Assembly: GCF_003001815.1 (NCBI RefSeq)
Contig: NZ_PVMZ01000023.1
Span: 1 to 64,000 of the forward strand
Origin: Actinoplanes italicus
GTDB lineage: Bacteria; Actinomycetota; Actinomycetes; Mycobacteriales; Micromonosporaceae
Length of the DNA stretch: 64,000 nucleotides
Direction: 5' to 3'
The notes under the pieces were generated by a model. That model was given only the letters and a program-made list of their open reading frames with translations. It did not search any database and was not told where the DNA came from. A program made the translations under genes and the position numbers. Below, one piece after another: positions 8,192-15,082 of this stretch. The stretch's first letter is position 1. The number at the start of each line of letters is the position of its first letter.

Positions 8192-8764
8192 GTGAATCTG
8201 CGAGAACGCAAGAAGCTGGAGGCTTGGCGGGCCATCCGGTCAGCCGCGCTGCGGCTGTTCGACGAACGCGGCTTCGAGTCCGTCAGCGTGGAGCAGATCG
8301 CCGCCGCCGCGAACGTGTCCCGCGCGACGTTTTTCAACTACTTCGCCAGCAAGGAAGCCGTCGTCTTCGACCAGGACCCGCAGGAACGCGAGAACTGGCA
8401 GGCCCTGATGAACGCCCGACCGGCGGACGAGCCGCTCTGGGACTCTCTGACCGCGATCATGATGGCGTTCAACGAGCGCCTCGCCGACCGTATGCCACTG
8501 CAACGGCGTCTCAAGGCCCAGTCTCCCGCACTGGCCCAGTCGACCCAGGACTTCGGCGAGCAGTTCACTAGTGACCTCCGCGACTGGGTCATGAGCCGCG
8601 CCGATGGCCAAGACGACATGTCGGCGCTGCTGCAGATGAACCTCGCCCGCACCGCGACCGCCACCGCCTATCAGGCATGGCAGGCCAACGAACCCTTCGA
8701 CGCCTACCTACGCCGACTCCAGCACTGCCTCGATCAGGTCGGTGCCGGCGTCGCAACGCTGTAG
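8192..8764 (+). CDS. TetR/AcrR-family regulator
   Basis: A 190-residue repressor: N-terminal TetR helix-turn-helix (residues 10-57, with FESVSVEQIAAAANVSRATFFNYFASKEA) and a variable helical ligand domain ending in a region similar to the MftR/acyl-CoA-sensing subgroup (LARTATATAYQAW). The GTG at 8192 follows AGGAGG-like bases (8181-8186). Divergent from the SDR/SCO6745 operon across about 160 bases, so it most likely represses that operon and itself. Ligand unknown. Confidence 0.88.
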   Translation: MNLRERKKLEAWRAIRSAALRLFDERGFESVSVEQIAAAANVSRATFFNYFASKEAVVFDQDPQERENWQALMNARPADEPLWDSLTAIMMAFNERLADRMPLQRRLKAQSPALAQSTQDFGEQFTSDLRDWVMSRADGQDDMSALLQMNLARTATATAYQAWQANEPFDAYLRRLQHCLDQVGAGVATL

Positions 8765-8956
8765 CTTCGCACTGCGGCAACCACAGGCTCTGGCGATCAC
8801 CGGCTCAGCGGGCACAGCCGCCGACGGCGAGTCCGTGATCGCTGCGCCTCGCCTGATCTTGGATGGAATACAGCAGGCCTCGAATACCGCCTCTCTGCCA
8901 GTACACCTGCCCGAGTAGCGCCACCCGCTGGTCAGCGCCGGTGGCGGTCACCGCTC
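8765..8956. other. Gene-free stretch before orphan CBM2 tail
   Basis: No convincing gene. It shares a 14-base string (ACACCTGCCCGAGT) with the decayed region near 5869, which may be chance or a sign that both stretches are old debris of similar origin. Confidence 0.3.
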
Positions 8957-9676
8957 GTGCTGCGAGACAGCGGCACGATACGGGCGTGGGCATCGGCGGC
9001 ATGGCGGCGAAGCACGGTGTTCTCGTTGTGCAGGGCGGCGATCACGGGCATCAGCCTGGGCCAGCGGTACGGCGACGGCGGCTCGGACGGCGACACCACC
9101 GCGCCGAGCGCGCCCGGTCAGCCCACGGCCGGAACTGTCACGGCGAACACTGTGGCGCTGACCTGGACGGCCGCGACCGACAACGTCGGCGTCACGGCGT
9201 ACGAGGTGCTGCGCAACGGTTCCGTCGTGGCCACGGTGTCGGCGACCTCGTACACGGCGACCGGGTTGACGGCGTCCACGGCGTACACGTTCAGTGTCCG
9301 TGCCCGTGACGCGGCCGGGAACGTGTCCGCGGCGTCGGCCGGGCGCAGCGTGACCACGAGCTCGGGCGGTGGAAACACCGATGCGGGCTGCACCGCCACG
9401 TACAAGACGCTCACGTCGTGGGCGGGTGGTTTCCAGGCCGAGGTGACGGTACGCAACACGGGCACCGCCGCGGGTTCGGCGTGGACGGTGAACTGGACCT
9501 TCCCGGCCGGTACCACGGTCGGTTCGCTCTGGAACGGTGTCGCCGGCACGCCGGCCGTCACGGTTCGCAACGCCGCCCACAACGGTGCGCTGGCGGCCGG
9601 GGCGTCGACCACGTTCGGTTTCGTCGGCAACGGTTCATCCACCACGTCGGCGCCGATCAGCTGTTCCCTGTCCTGA
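8957..9676 (+). pseudogene. Orphan FN3-CBM2 C-terminus of a secreted glycoside hydrolase
   Basis: From about 9089 the frame encodes a fibronectin type III module (APSAPGQPTAGTVTANTV ... TAYTFSVRARDAAGNVSAAS), a short Gly/Ser linker, and from about 9389 a family 2 carbohydrate-binding module (CTATYKTLTSWAGGFQAEV ... AWTVNWTFPAGTTV ... GFVGNGSSTTSAPISCSLS) with the two terminal cysteines that form its disulfide. Such pairs sit at the C-terminus of secreted cellulases, chitinases and similar enzymes. Here no catalytic domain or signal peptide is found upstream; the 40 codons before FN3 look non-native. It is best read as the tail of a gene whose 5' part was deleted, although a short binding protein cannot be excluded. 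Confidence 0.65.
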
Positions 9677-9736
9677 CCGCGCACGCCGGTGTGGTGACCG
9701 CTCCCGGTCGCCACACCGGCGCCTGCGCCGCTCCGC

Positions 9737-9976
9737 CTATGAGTGAGGGCGGACCAGGTACGCGACGACGAACATCGTCATGGACGCGACGACGCACAGA
9801 GTGCACAGTGCCCACAGTGTCGGCGCATCGCCGAGCTGCCATTGACCGGCGACGCCGAGGATCGTTGCGATTGTCGTACCGAAGCCTCCTCCGGCCACCA
9901 ATATGGATCGAGTGATCGCAAGGGGCCGGTCATTGTCGTACGGCGTGGCTTCTCTCCGATGTTCTGTCTCAGGCAT
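9737..9976 (-). CDS. Small membrane protein, unknown
   Basis: A 79-residue frame with two hydrophobic segments (about residues 20-45, ITRSILVAGGGFGTTIATIL, and 52-74, LWALCTLCVVASMTMFVVAY) that could form a membrane hairpin. The start has only a weak GAGG-like ribosome site. No family recognised. Real gene status is uncertain. Confidence 0.35.
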   Translation of the reverse strand: MPETEHRREATPYDNDRPLAITRSILVAGGGFGTTIATILGVAGQWQLGDAPTLWALCTLCVVASMTMFVVAYLVRPHS

Positions 9977-10348
9977 GTCGGGTCCTCGGTTCGGCGACGG
10001 GGCGGATCAGTGGGGGCGACGTGGTGGAGTCTTGATCACGGGCCCGCGTCGCGAGAATGACTCGTCCAAGGGATGCGGACCGGCGAAGCGATGATGCGAG
10101 GGCAGTCGGCGAGTAGCTACTCGCACGTTGCTTGATAGATGAGCGGGGCGTGACCGTGCGGCGCTCCGATCGCCATCCTTCGGCGTCATCCGGTGCGGCG
10201 GAGTTTTCAGCCTCCCTGGGGCTTGACGTGGTTGTTCATCCCGGATTCGGACCTCGGAGCCGAAGTAAGGGCTATCATCAACCCGTGTTGGATCATCAAT
10301 GATTGATCCATACGTGACTCACTGTGATTTCATCATGAATGATCGACT
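9977..10348. other. Intergenic region with inverted repeat
   Basis: No gene seen. It holds the inverted repeat GGATCA-8 bases-TGATCC (10290-10309), and is AT-rich for this genome from 10230 on, which fits a promoter region for the XRE-type regulator. Confidence 0.4.
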
Positions 10349-10406
10349 TGGCAATTGCCAGGGGCGTTTGCTTTTTGGCATTGCCGACGGCGTTTGCCAT
10401 ATGGCA
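10349..10406 (+). promoter_or_regulatory. Cluster of TGGCA/TGCCA palindromes before XRE gene
   Basis: Two perfect 12-base palindromes, TGGCAATTGCCA (10349-10360) and TGCCATATGGCA (10395-10406), flank a third imperfect copy TGGCA-T-TGCC (10376-10385). The first is repeated exactly before the second DUF397 gene (11871). This pattern suggests an operator of the XRE-type regulator encoded just downstream, hence autoregulation. Confidence 0.6.
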
Positions 10407-10443
10407 GATTGACAGGTGGCAGGTCCTCTTCTGTGTCACGGAG

Positions 10444-11316
10444 GTGGCGATCATTCCAGGTCATCCTGGGCCGCTGGTCCGTCGTCGGCAGCTCGGCGCG
10501 GCATTGCGACGACATCGCATCGATGCCGGCCTCAGTCTGGCTGAGGTGGCCAACGAGCTTCTCCTCTCGGCATCGAAGATCAGTCGGATCGAATCGGCGC
10601 AGAGAAGCATCTCGGCTCGGGATGTCCGCGATCTGATGAACCTTTATCGGGTCACTGACCCCGAGGCGCGTGGTGAGCTCATGAAGCTCGTCGAGGAGAG
10701 CCGGGAAACCGCATGGTGGACGCAATACAACCTCGGGCCGGGGTATGAGCGGCTGATCGGCTTGGAGGGTGCCGCGGCGACGATCTGTGACTACCAGATC
10801 GGGACCGTTCCCGGCTTGCTTCAGACGCCTGAATACGCGGCAGCGGTGGTCAGGGCTTGGACTGACGACCCGGAAGTCCTCCGGAGCGCCGTCGACGTAC
10901 GTTTGGCGAGGCAGCAGAACCTGAATGACAGCACTTCCCTGAAGATCGTGATCGAGGAGTCGGTTGTCCGGCGATCGATCGGCGGCCGGCAGGTCATGCG
11001 TGATCAGATCCGCAAGCTGATGGCGATGAACGACGGATCTCAGCTCGAGCTCCGGGTTCTGCCGCTTTCGGCGGGGGCGCACAAAGGGCTGATCACCGGC
11101 TTTATCGTCCTGCGATTCTCGGAATCGATGACCGCTGGATCGGCGGTCGGCTTTTCTGACATCGTCTACCATGAGGGCGTCGTCGGTGAGGGTACGTATA
11201 TTGAGCAGGCCGCCGAGGTGCAAGGGTACGTTCAAGTTTTTCTCGGACTTCAGCGAATGGCTCTCGACACGCGGGACACGAACTCACTCCTCGGGGAGAT
11301 TCTCAGGGAGATGTGA
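10444..11316 (+). CDS. XRE-type regulator with DUF5753 domain
   Basis: A 290-residue protein from the GTG at 10444. Residues 8-60 form a lambda-repressor-like helix-turn-helix (RRRQLGAALRRHRIDAGLSL, SASKISRIESAQRSIS), and the remaining 200 residues are the DUF5753 domain (LEGAAATICDYQIGTVPGLLQTPEYA; GGRQVMRDQIRKLM). Such Scr1-like regulators are an actinobacterial speciality, nearly always paired with small DUF397 proteins, as here (36 bases downstream). I chose this start because the frame extending back to 10339 would run through the palindromic operator cluster. The ribosome site abuts the GTG (GGAGGTG), so initiation is not certain. Confidence 0.85.
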   Translation: MAIIPGHPGPLVRRRQLGAALRRHRIDAGLSLAEVANELLLSASKISRIESAQRSISARDVRDLMNLYRVTDPEARGELMKLVEESRETAWWTQYNLGPGYERLIGLEGAAATICDYQIGTVPGLLQTPEYAAAVVRAWTDDPEVLRSAVDVRLARQQNLNDSTSLKIVIEESVVRRSIGGRQVMRDQIRKLMAMNDGSQLELRVLPLSAGAHKGLITGFIVLRFSESMTAGSAVGFSDIVYHEGVVGEGTYIEQAAEVQGYVQVFLGLQRMALDTRDTNSLLGEILREM

Positions 11317-11352
11317 TCGTCCGCTGCAGTTCACTGACAGAAAAGGACAACG

Positions 11353-11559
11353 ATGCAATCCGAAGAAGGCGTTGCCGGCGAGTTAGCCTGGCGCAGTTCC
11401 TCACGCTGTAACAATGCCGCATGTGTAGAGGTTGCGTTCTCGGGAGACTCGGTTTTCGTGCGAGACACGAAAGACCCGCAACGTCGAGCATTGACATACA
11501 AAAACGCCGATTGGCGTCTCTTCATCGCTGGAGTCAAGAGCGGAGTCTTCGACGTCTGA
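11353..11559 (+). CDS. DUF397 protein, partner of XRE regulator
   Basis: A 68-residue DUF397 protein with the typical pattern WRSSSRCNNAACVEVAF ... VFVRDTKDPQRRALTY ... WRLFIAGVKSGVF. DUF397 proteins act with XRE/DUF5753 regulators in antitoxin-like or developmental control pairs (for example the WhiJ-like loci of Streptomyces). It directly follows the regulator gene and is probably co-transcribed with it. Confidence 0.88.
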   Translation: MQSEEGVAGELAWRSSSRCNNAACVEVAFSGDSVFVRDTKDPQRRALTYKNADWRLFIAGVKSGVFDV

Positions 11560-11870
11560 CGTCCTCACCGCCGGGACGGTCGCCGGGCGTCGAGCCCACG
11601 CCGGTCGGATCAGGTGATGGATCGCAGGTCGTCGCACTCGTCTCCGGAGGGCCGCCGCCCTTCCGGACCCCTGTGTGATGGCCGTCCGTCGAGTCCGATT
11701 GGTAACTTTATTCACCGTTTCACGACCACCGTGGCTTGAGGTGCTGAGGCTCGTTCCGGTTCAGCTGAGCGCGAACAGCTGAACGCGCGGCAGCCATCTC
11801 AGGTACACGACGGTGCCTCAGTCATGAGGGCACATCGAACTCACTCCGGCAGCAAGGCTGAAGTTTCGGC
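11560..11870. other. Intergenic region with two inverted repeats
   Basis: About 310 bases with no gene. A GC-rich hairpin (11643-11667, TCCGGAGGGC...) may end the XRE/DUF397 transcript. A perfect 9-base inverted repeat, GTTCAGCTG and CAGCTGAAC (11759-11784, 8-base loop), is either a second terminator or an operator for the next gene. Confidence 0.45.
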
Positions 11871-11882
11871 TGGCAATTGCCA
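11871..11882 (+). promoter_or_regulatory. TGGCAATTGCCA palindrome before second DUF397 gene
   Basis: An exact copy of the 12-base palindrome at 10349, placed 38 bases before the start of the DUF397 gene. It links this gene to the XRE-type regulator. Confidence 0.55.
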
Positions 11883-11919
11883 GAGGCACGTACCAGATGG
11901 AAATCTCTGGAGGTTTTTG

Positions 11920-12129
11920 ATGAATATCGAGGAAAGCGCTGCTGAGGCGCGTAGTTGGTACTCGTCTTCGTTCTGCAGTAATTCGAGCTGCGTCGAGGTG
12001 TGCTTCATGGATGACGGCGTCCTGCTCAGGGACTCCAAGAATCCGCGGGGTCCCCGGCTGGAGTTCAGCCGATCCGAGTGGCATGAATTCCTTGATGGGA
12101 TCGGGAAGGGCGACTTCGCCGGCCTTTGA
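11920..12129 (+). CDS. Second DUF397 protein
   Basis: A 69-residue DUF397 protein (WYSSSFCSNSSCVEVCFMDD ... VLLRDSKNPRGPRLEF ... WHEFLDGIGKGDF). The ATG at 11920 has an excellent GGAGG (11908-11912); a longer frame back to 11824 is rejected because it would cover the palindrome. It is transcribed separately from the first DUF397 gene, 360 bases away, and carries the same palindrome, so one regulator may control two partner proteins. Confidence 0.85.
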   Translation: MNIEESAAEARSWYSSSFCSNSSCVEVCFMDDGVLLRDSKNPRGPRLEFSRSEWHEFLDGIGKGDFAGL

Positions 12130-12142
12130 TTCCTTCCAGCGC

Positions 12143-12170
12143 GGCGGCTCCGGTCACGCCCGGAGCCGCC
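12143..12170. terminator. Perfect hairpin between convergent genes
   Basis: GGCGGCTCCGG (12143-12153) and its complement (12160-12170) with a 6-base loop, 13 bases after the DUF397 stop and before the convergent membrane protein gene. Likely a bidirectional terminator. Confidence 0.65.
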
Positions 12171-12219
12171 GACGTCGTTGGTGACTCCGGGCGATGTCCC
12201 TGGCGGCCGGAAGTCGTGC

Positions 12220-12939
12220 CTATTCCGCCGGTGCCGGGACGGGCTGGAACGCGACGTCGGTGACGTCGGCGACCAGTTCGGTGAAGTCGGTGCCGTACGC
12301 GGCCGGTTCGACGATGCGCAGGACCAGCGCGAACGGCCGGTCGGCGCCGTACTGCCGGTCGAGCTCGGGATGGTGGTTGGCCAGATAGCGGGCGCCGGCG
12401 AGATTGCTGCCCGAGGTCAGGCCGCCGAGAAAGAACACCGGGTGTCCACCGGCCGGTCCCCAGAACCGGGCGAGCAGGACATAGCTGATCTCCGGGCTGA
12501 GGACATATTCGGTGCTGTCGACCGTGAACGACAGGCGGCGCTTGTCCGGGTCGAAGATCCCGTACGTCACGCCGCGCAGGATCGTGCGCAGGTGTGTGGC
12601 GCTGCGCGGGTTGTTCTCGCCGGGGCCGCCGACGCAGAACTCGGTGAGCCGGCCGATCTCTCCGGTCGGCTGGCTCTCGCCGACCCGGTCGGCGTGTGCG
12701 CCGCATTCGCGGGCGATGGCCGCCAGCTCCACGAGCGCGGCGACGTCGCGGCGGTGGACGCTCATTTCGCTCGGCGACGAGGCGTGCCGGGAGACCGCCA
12801 TCAGGCAGCTCGCGCCGTCGGTGAGTCCGAAGAAGGCGCGTTCCCGGGCGAGTTTGCGGCGGCGCAGCAGGAATCCGGCGAGCCACACGGACGTGCCGGC
12901 GATGATGCTCGCCAGCAGATTGATCAGTAGGTCGTCCAC
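12220..12939 (-). CDS. Membrane-anchored protein of unknown function
   Basis: A 239-residue protein from the GTG at 12939. One hydrophobic segment at the N-terminus (about residues 4-24, LLINLLASIIAGTSVWLAGFLL) is followed by a basic stop-transfer RRRKLAR and a cytoplasmic alpha/beta domain with alternating strands (FALVLRIVEPAAYGTDFTEL near the end). I do not recognise the family; the layout, one anchor plus a soluble domain, is that of many uncharacterised actinobacterial proteins. It is divergent from the formate dehydrogenase operon, and the regulator palindrome at 12996 lies between them, but nothing in the protein itself points to oxalate. Confidence 0.6.
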   Translation of the reverse strand: MDDLLINLLASIIAGTSVWLAGFLLRRRKLARERAFFGLTDGASCLMAVSRHASSPSEMSVHRRDVAALVELAAIARECGAHADRVGESQPTGEIGRLTEFCVGGPGENNPRSATHLRTILRGVTYGIFDPDKRRLSFTVDSTEYVLSPEISYVLLARFWGPAGGHPVFFLGGLTSGSNLAGARYLANHHPELDRQYGADRPFALVLRIVEPAAYGTDFTELVADVTDVAFQPVPAPAE

Positions 12940-12995
12940 GCCTCGATGATGTCCGATGTGGTCCAACCGCGGTCGGGTGGAGTCGACAGCGATAT

Positions 12996-13010
12996 TGCAT
13001 ACGGTATTCA
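12996..13010 (+). promoter_or_regulatory. Oxalate-regulon palindrome before fdsG
   Basis: TGCATAC-G-GTATTCA, one mismatch from the palindrome TGCATAC-N-GTATGCA that recurs through the island. An extra half-site GTATGCT follows at 13018-13024. It lies 58 bases before the fdsG start, where a FadR-type repressor would act. Confidence 0.7.
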
Positions 13011-13067
13011 GACCGCAGTATGCTGGATTTCCGAGTCGATCGGTGTGGAAGTGGAGGCGGGATCGTC

Positions 13068-13544
13068 GTGGTCAGTCCTGGCACTTCGGTAACGGATCGG
13101 GTGCGCGCGCTGGTCGCAGCACATCGCGGCGATCGCGGCGCGCTGATGCCGATCCTGCATCGCATTCAGGCCGAGTTCGGCTACGTCGACCCCGGCGTGG
13201 TGCCGGTGCTCGCGGCCGAGCTGAACATCTCCCGTGCCGACGTGCACGGGGTGATCACCTTCTACACCGACTTCCGGTCCGAGCCCGCCGGCGCGACCGT
13301 GCTCAAGCTCTGCCGGGCCGAGGCCTGCCAGTCGGTGGGCGCCGAGCAGCTGATCGCGCATGCCGAGCAGGTGCTGGGGATCAAGGTCGGTCAGACCACT
13401 CCGGACCGGTCGGTCACCTTGGAGCAGGTGTTCTGCCTCGGCAACTGTGCGCTCGGCCCGGCCGGTCAGATCAACGAGCAGGTGCGGGGACGGCTCACCC
13501 GGGCCCGGCTCGACGCCCTCCTCACGGAAGCGGTGGGCCGATGA
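13068..13544 (+). CDS. fdsG: NAD-dependent formate dehydrogenase gamma subunit
   Basis: A 158-residue thioredoxin-like [2Fe-2S] protein homologous to NuoE. Ligand cysteines are visible as CRAEACQSVGA (first pair) and CLGNCALGPA (second pair), with the family segment GYVDPGVVPVLAAELNISRADVHGVITFYTDF before them. It passes electrons between the FMN subunit and the chain of clusters in the soluble formate dehydrogenase. The GTG at 13068 has GGAGG at 13053. Its stop overlaps the fdsB start (ATGA), so the subunits are made in equal amounts. First gene of the fdsGBAD-hyi-glxR operon. Confidence 0.88.
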   Translation: MVSPGTSVTDRVRALVAAHRGDRGALMPILHRIQAEFGYVDPGVVPVLAAELNISRADVHGVITFYTDFRSEPAGATVLKLCRAEACQSVGAEQLIAHAEQVLGIKVGQTTPDRSVTLEQVFCLGNCALGPAGQINEQVRGRLTRARLDALLTEAVGR

Positions 13545-15082
13545 CCACCACTGTCTACGTGCCCCGGGACTCGGCGGCGCGGTCGCTCGGCGCCGACGAG
13601 GTCGCGGCCAAGCTGATGGAAACAGCGGACCGGCCGATCCGGATCGTCCGGAACGGATCGCACGGCATGCTCTGGCTGGAACCGCTGGTGGAGGTGGTCA
13701 CCGAACGCGGGCGTGTCGGGTACGGCCCGGTCGAGCCGGACGCCGTCGCCGGCCTCGTCGCGGCCGGCATGCTCGACGGCGCCGACCACGAGCTGTGCCA
13801 GGGTGTGGTGGCGGACCTGCCGTGGATGCGCGACCAGACCCGGCTCTGTTTCACCCGTGTCGGCGTCACCGATCCGCTCTCACCCGACGACTACCTGGCT
13901 CATGGCGGACTGACCGGATTGCGGCGGGCGTTGAGCAGTGACCCGGCGGACGTGGTCGCCGAGGTCACCGAGTCGGGACTGCGGGGCCGCGGCGGCGCGG
14001 GCTTCCCGGCCGGCGTCAAGTGGAAGACCGTCGCCGGCATCTCCGGCCCGCTGAAGTTCGTGTGCTGCAACGCCGACGAGGGCGACAGCGGCACGTTCGC
14101 CGACCGGATGCTGATGGAGGGCGACCCGTTCACCCTCATCGAGGGCATGACGATCGCGGCGTACGCGGTGGGCGCGACCGAGGGCTATGTGTACATCCGC
14201 TCGGAGTATCCGGACGCGGTGCGCACCATGCGCGAGGCCATCGGCGTCGCCCGCGAGCAGGGCTGGCTCGGCGACGACGTCCTCGGTTCGGGGCTCACGT
14301 TCAATCTGTTCGTACGGGTCGGCGCGGGCGCGTACATCTGCGGTGAGGAGACCGCGATGCTGGAGAGCCTGGAGGGTAAGCGTGGCATGGTCCGCGCGAA
14401 GCCCCCGATCCCGGCGATCACCGGCCTGTTCGGCAGACCGACCGTGGTCAACAACGTGCTGACGCTCGCCTCGGTCCCGGCGATCCTCTCCGGCGGCGCG
14501 GCCGCCTATCAGGCTCTGGGCGTCGAGCGCTCCCGCGGCACCCAGGTGTTCCAGCTGGCCGGCAACATCGCCCGCGGCGGCATCTTCGAGACGGCCTTCG
14601 GCATGACCCTGCAAGACCTCATTCAAAAATACGGCGGCGGTACGCGCAGCGGGCGCCCGATCCGCGCGGTGCAGGTCGGCGGTCCGCTCGGTGCGTATCT
14701 GCCGGCGGACGGCCTGGACCTGCCGATGGAGTACGAGGCGTTCGCCGCGGCCGGCGCGATGCTGGGCCACGGCGGTGTCGTGGTCTTCGACGACACCGTG
14801 GACATGGCGGCGATGGCCCGATTCGCGATGGAGTTCTGCGCCGAGGAGTCCTGCGGCAAGTGCACGCCCTGCCGGGTCGGCGCGGTCCGGGGCGTGGAAG
14901 TGATCGACAAGATCCGCGCCGGGCAGGACCCCGACGACAACCTCGCCCTGCTCGGCGATCTGTGCGAACTGATGACCGAGGGGTCGCTGTGCGCGATGGG
15001 CGGCCTGACCCCGATGCCCGTACGCAGCGCGCTGCTGCATTTCGCCGACGACTTCAGCCCCAGAGGAGGAGGCCAGCGATGA
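13541..15082 (+). CDS. fdsB: NAD-dependent formate dehydrogenase beta subunit
   Basis: A 513-residue NuoF-like diaphorase subunit that reduces NAD+. After an N-terminal thioredoxin-like region it has the NADH/FMN sites (GLRGRGGAGFPAGVKW; CCNADEGDSGTFADR; YICGEETAMLESLEG) and the C-terminal [4Fe-4S] site ESCGKCTPCR ... SLCAMG. Length and residues match FdsB of soluble formate dehydrogenases such as those of Cupriavidus and Rhodobacter. The start overlaps the fdsG stop and the stop overlaps the fdsA start, both as ATGA. Confidence 0.92.
   Translation: MTTTVYVPRDSAARSLGADEVAAKLMETADRPIRIVRNGSHGMLWLEPLVEVVTERGRVGYGPVEPDAVAGLVAAGMLDGADHELCQGVVADLPWMRDQTRLCFTRVGVTDPLSPDDYLAHGGLTGLRRALSSDPADVVAEVTESGLRGRGGAGFPAGVKWKTVAGISGPLKFVCCNADEGDSGTFADRMLMEGDPFTLIEGMTIAAYAVGATEGYVYIRSEYPDAVRTMREAIGVAREQGWLGDDVLGSGLTFNLFVRVGAGAYICGEETAMLESLEGKRGMVRAKPPIPAITGLFGRPTVVNNVLTLASVPAILSGGAAAYQALGVERSRGTQVFQLAGNIARGGIFETAFGMTLQDLIQKYGGGTRSGRPIRAVQVGGPLGAYLPADGLDLPMEYEAFAAAGAMLGHGGVVVFDDTVDMAAMARFAMEFCAEESCGKCTPCRVGAVRGVEVIDKIRAGQDPDDNLALLGDLCELMTEGSLCAMGGLTPMPVRSALLHFADDFSPRGGGQR

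Noticed and set aside
8805..9002. Small minus-strand gene before the FN3-CBM2 tail
   Set aside because: No ribosome site, no recognised family, and the upstream part is antisense of the FN3 frame.
10339..10443. Longer N-terminus of the XRE-type regulator
   Set aside because: It would be encoded by the palindrome cluster, is hydrophobic and unlike the family, which starts near the HTH.
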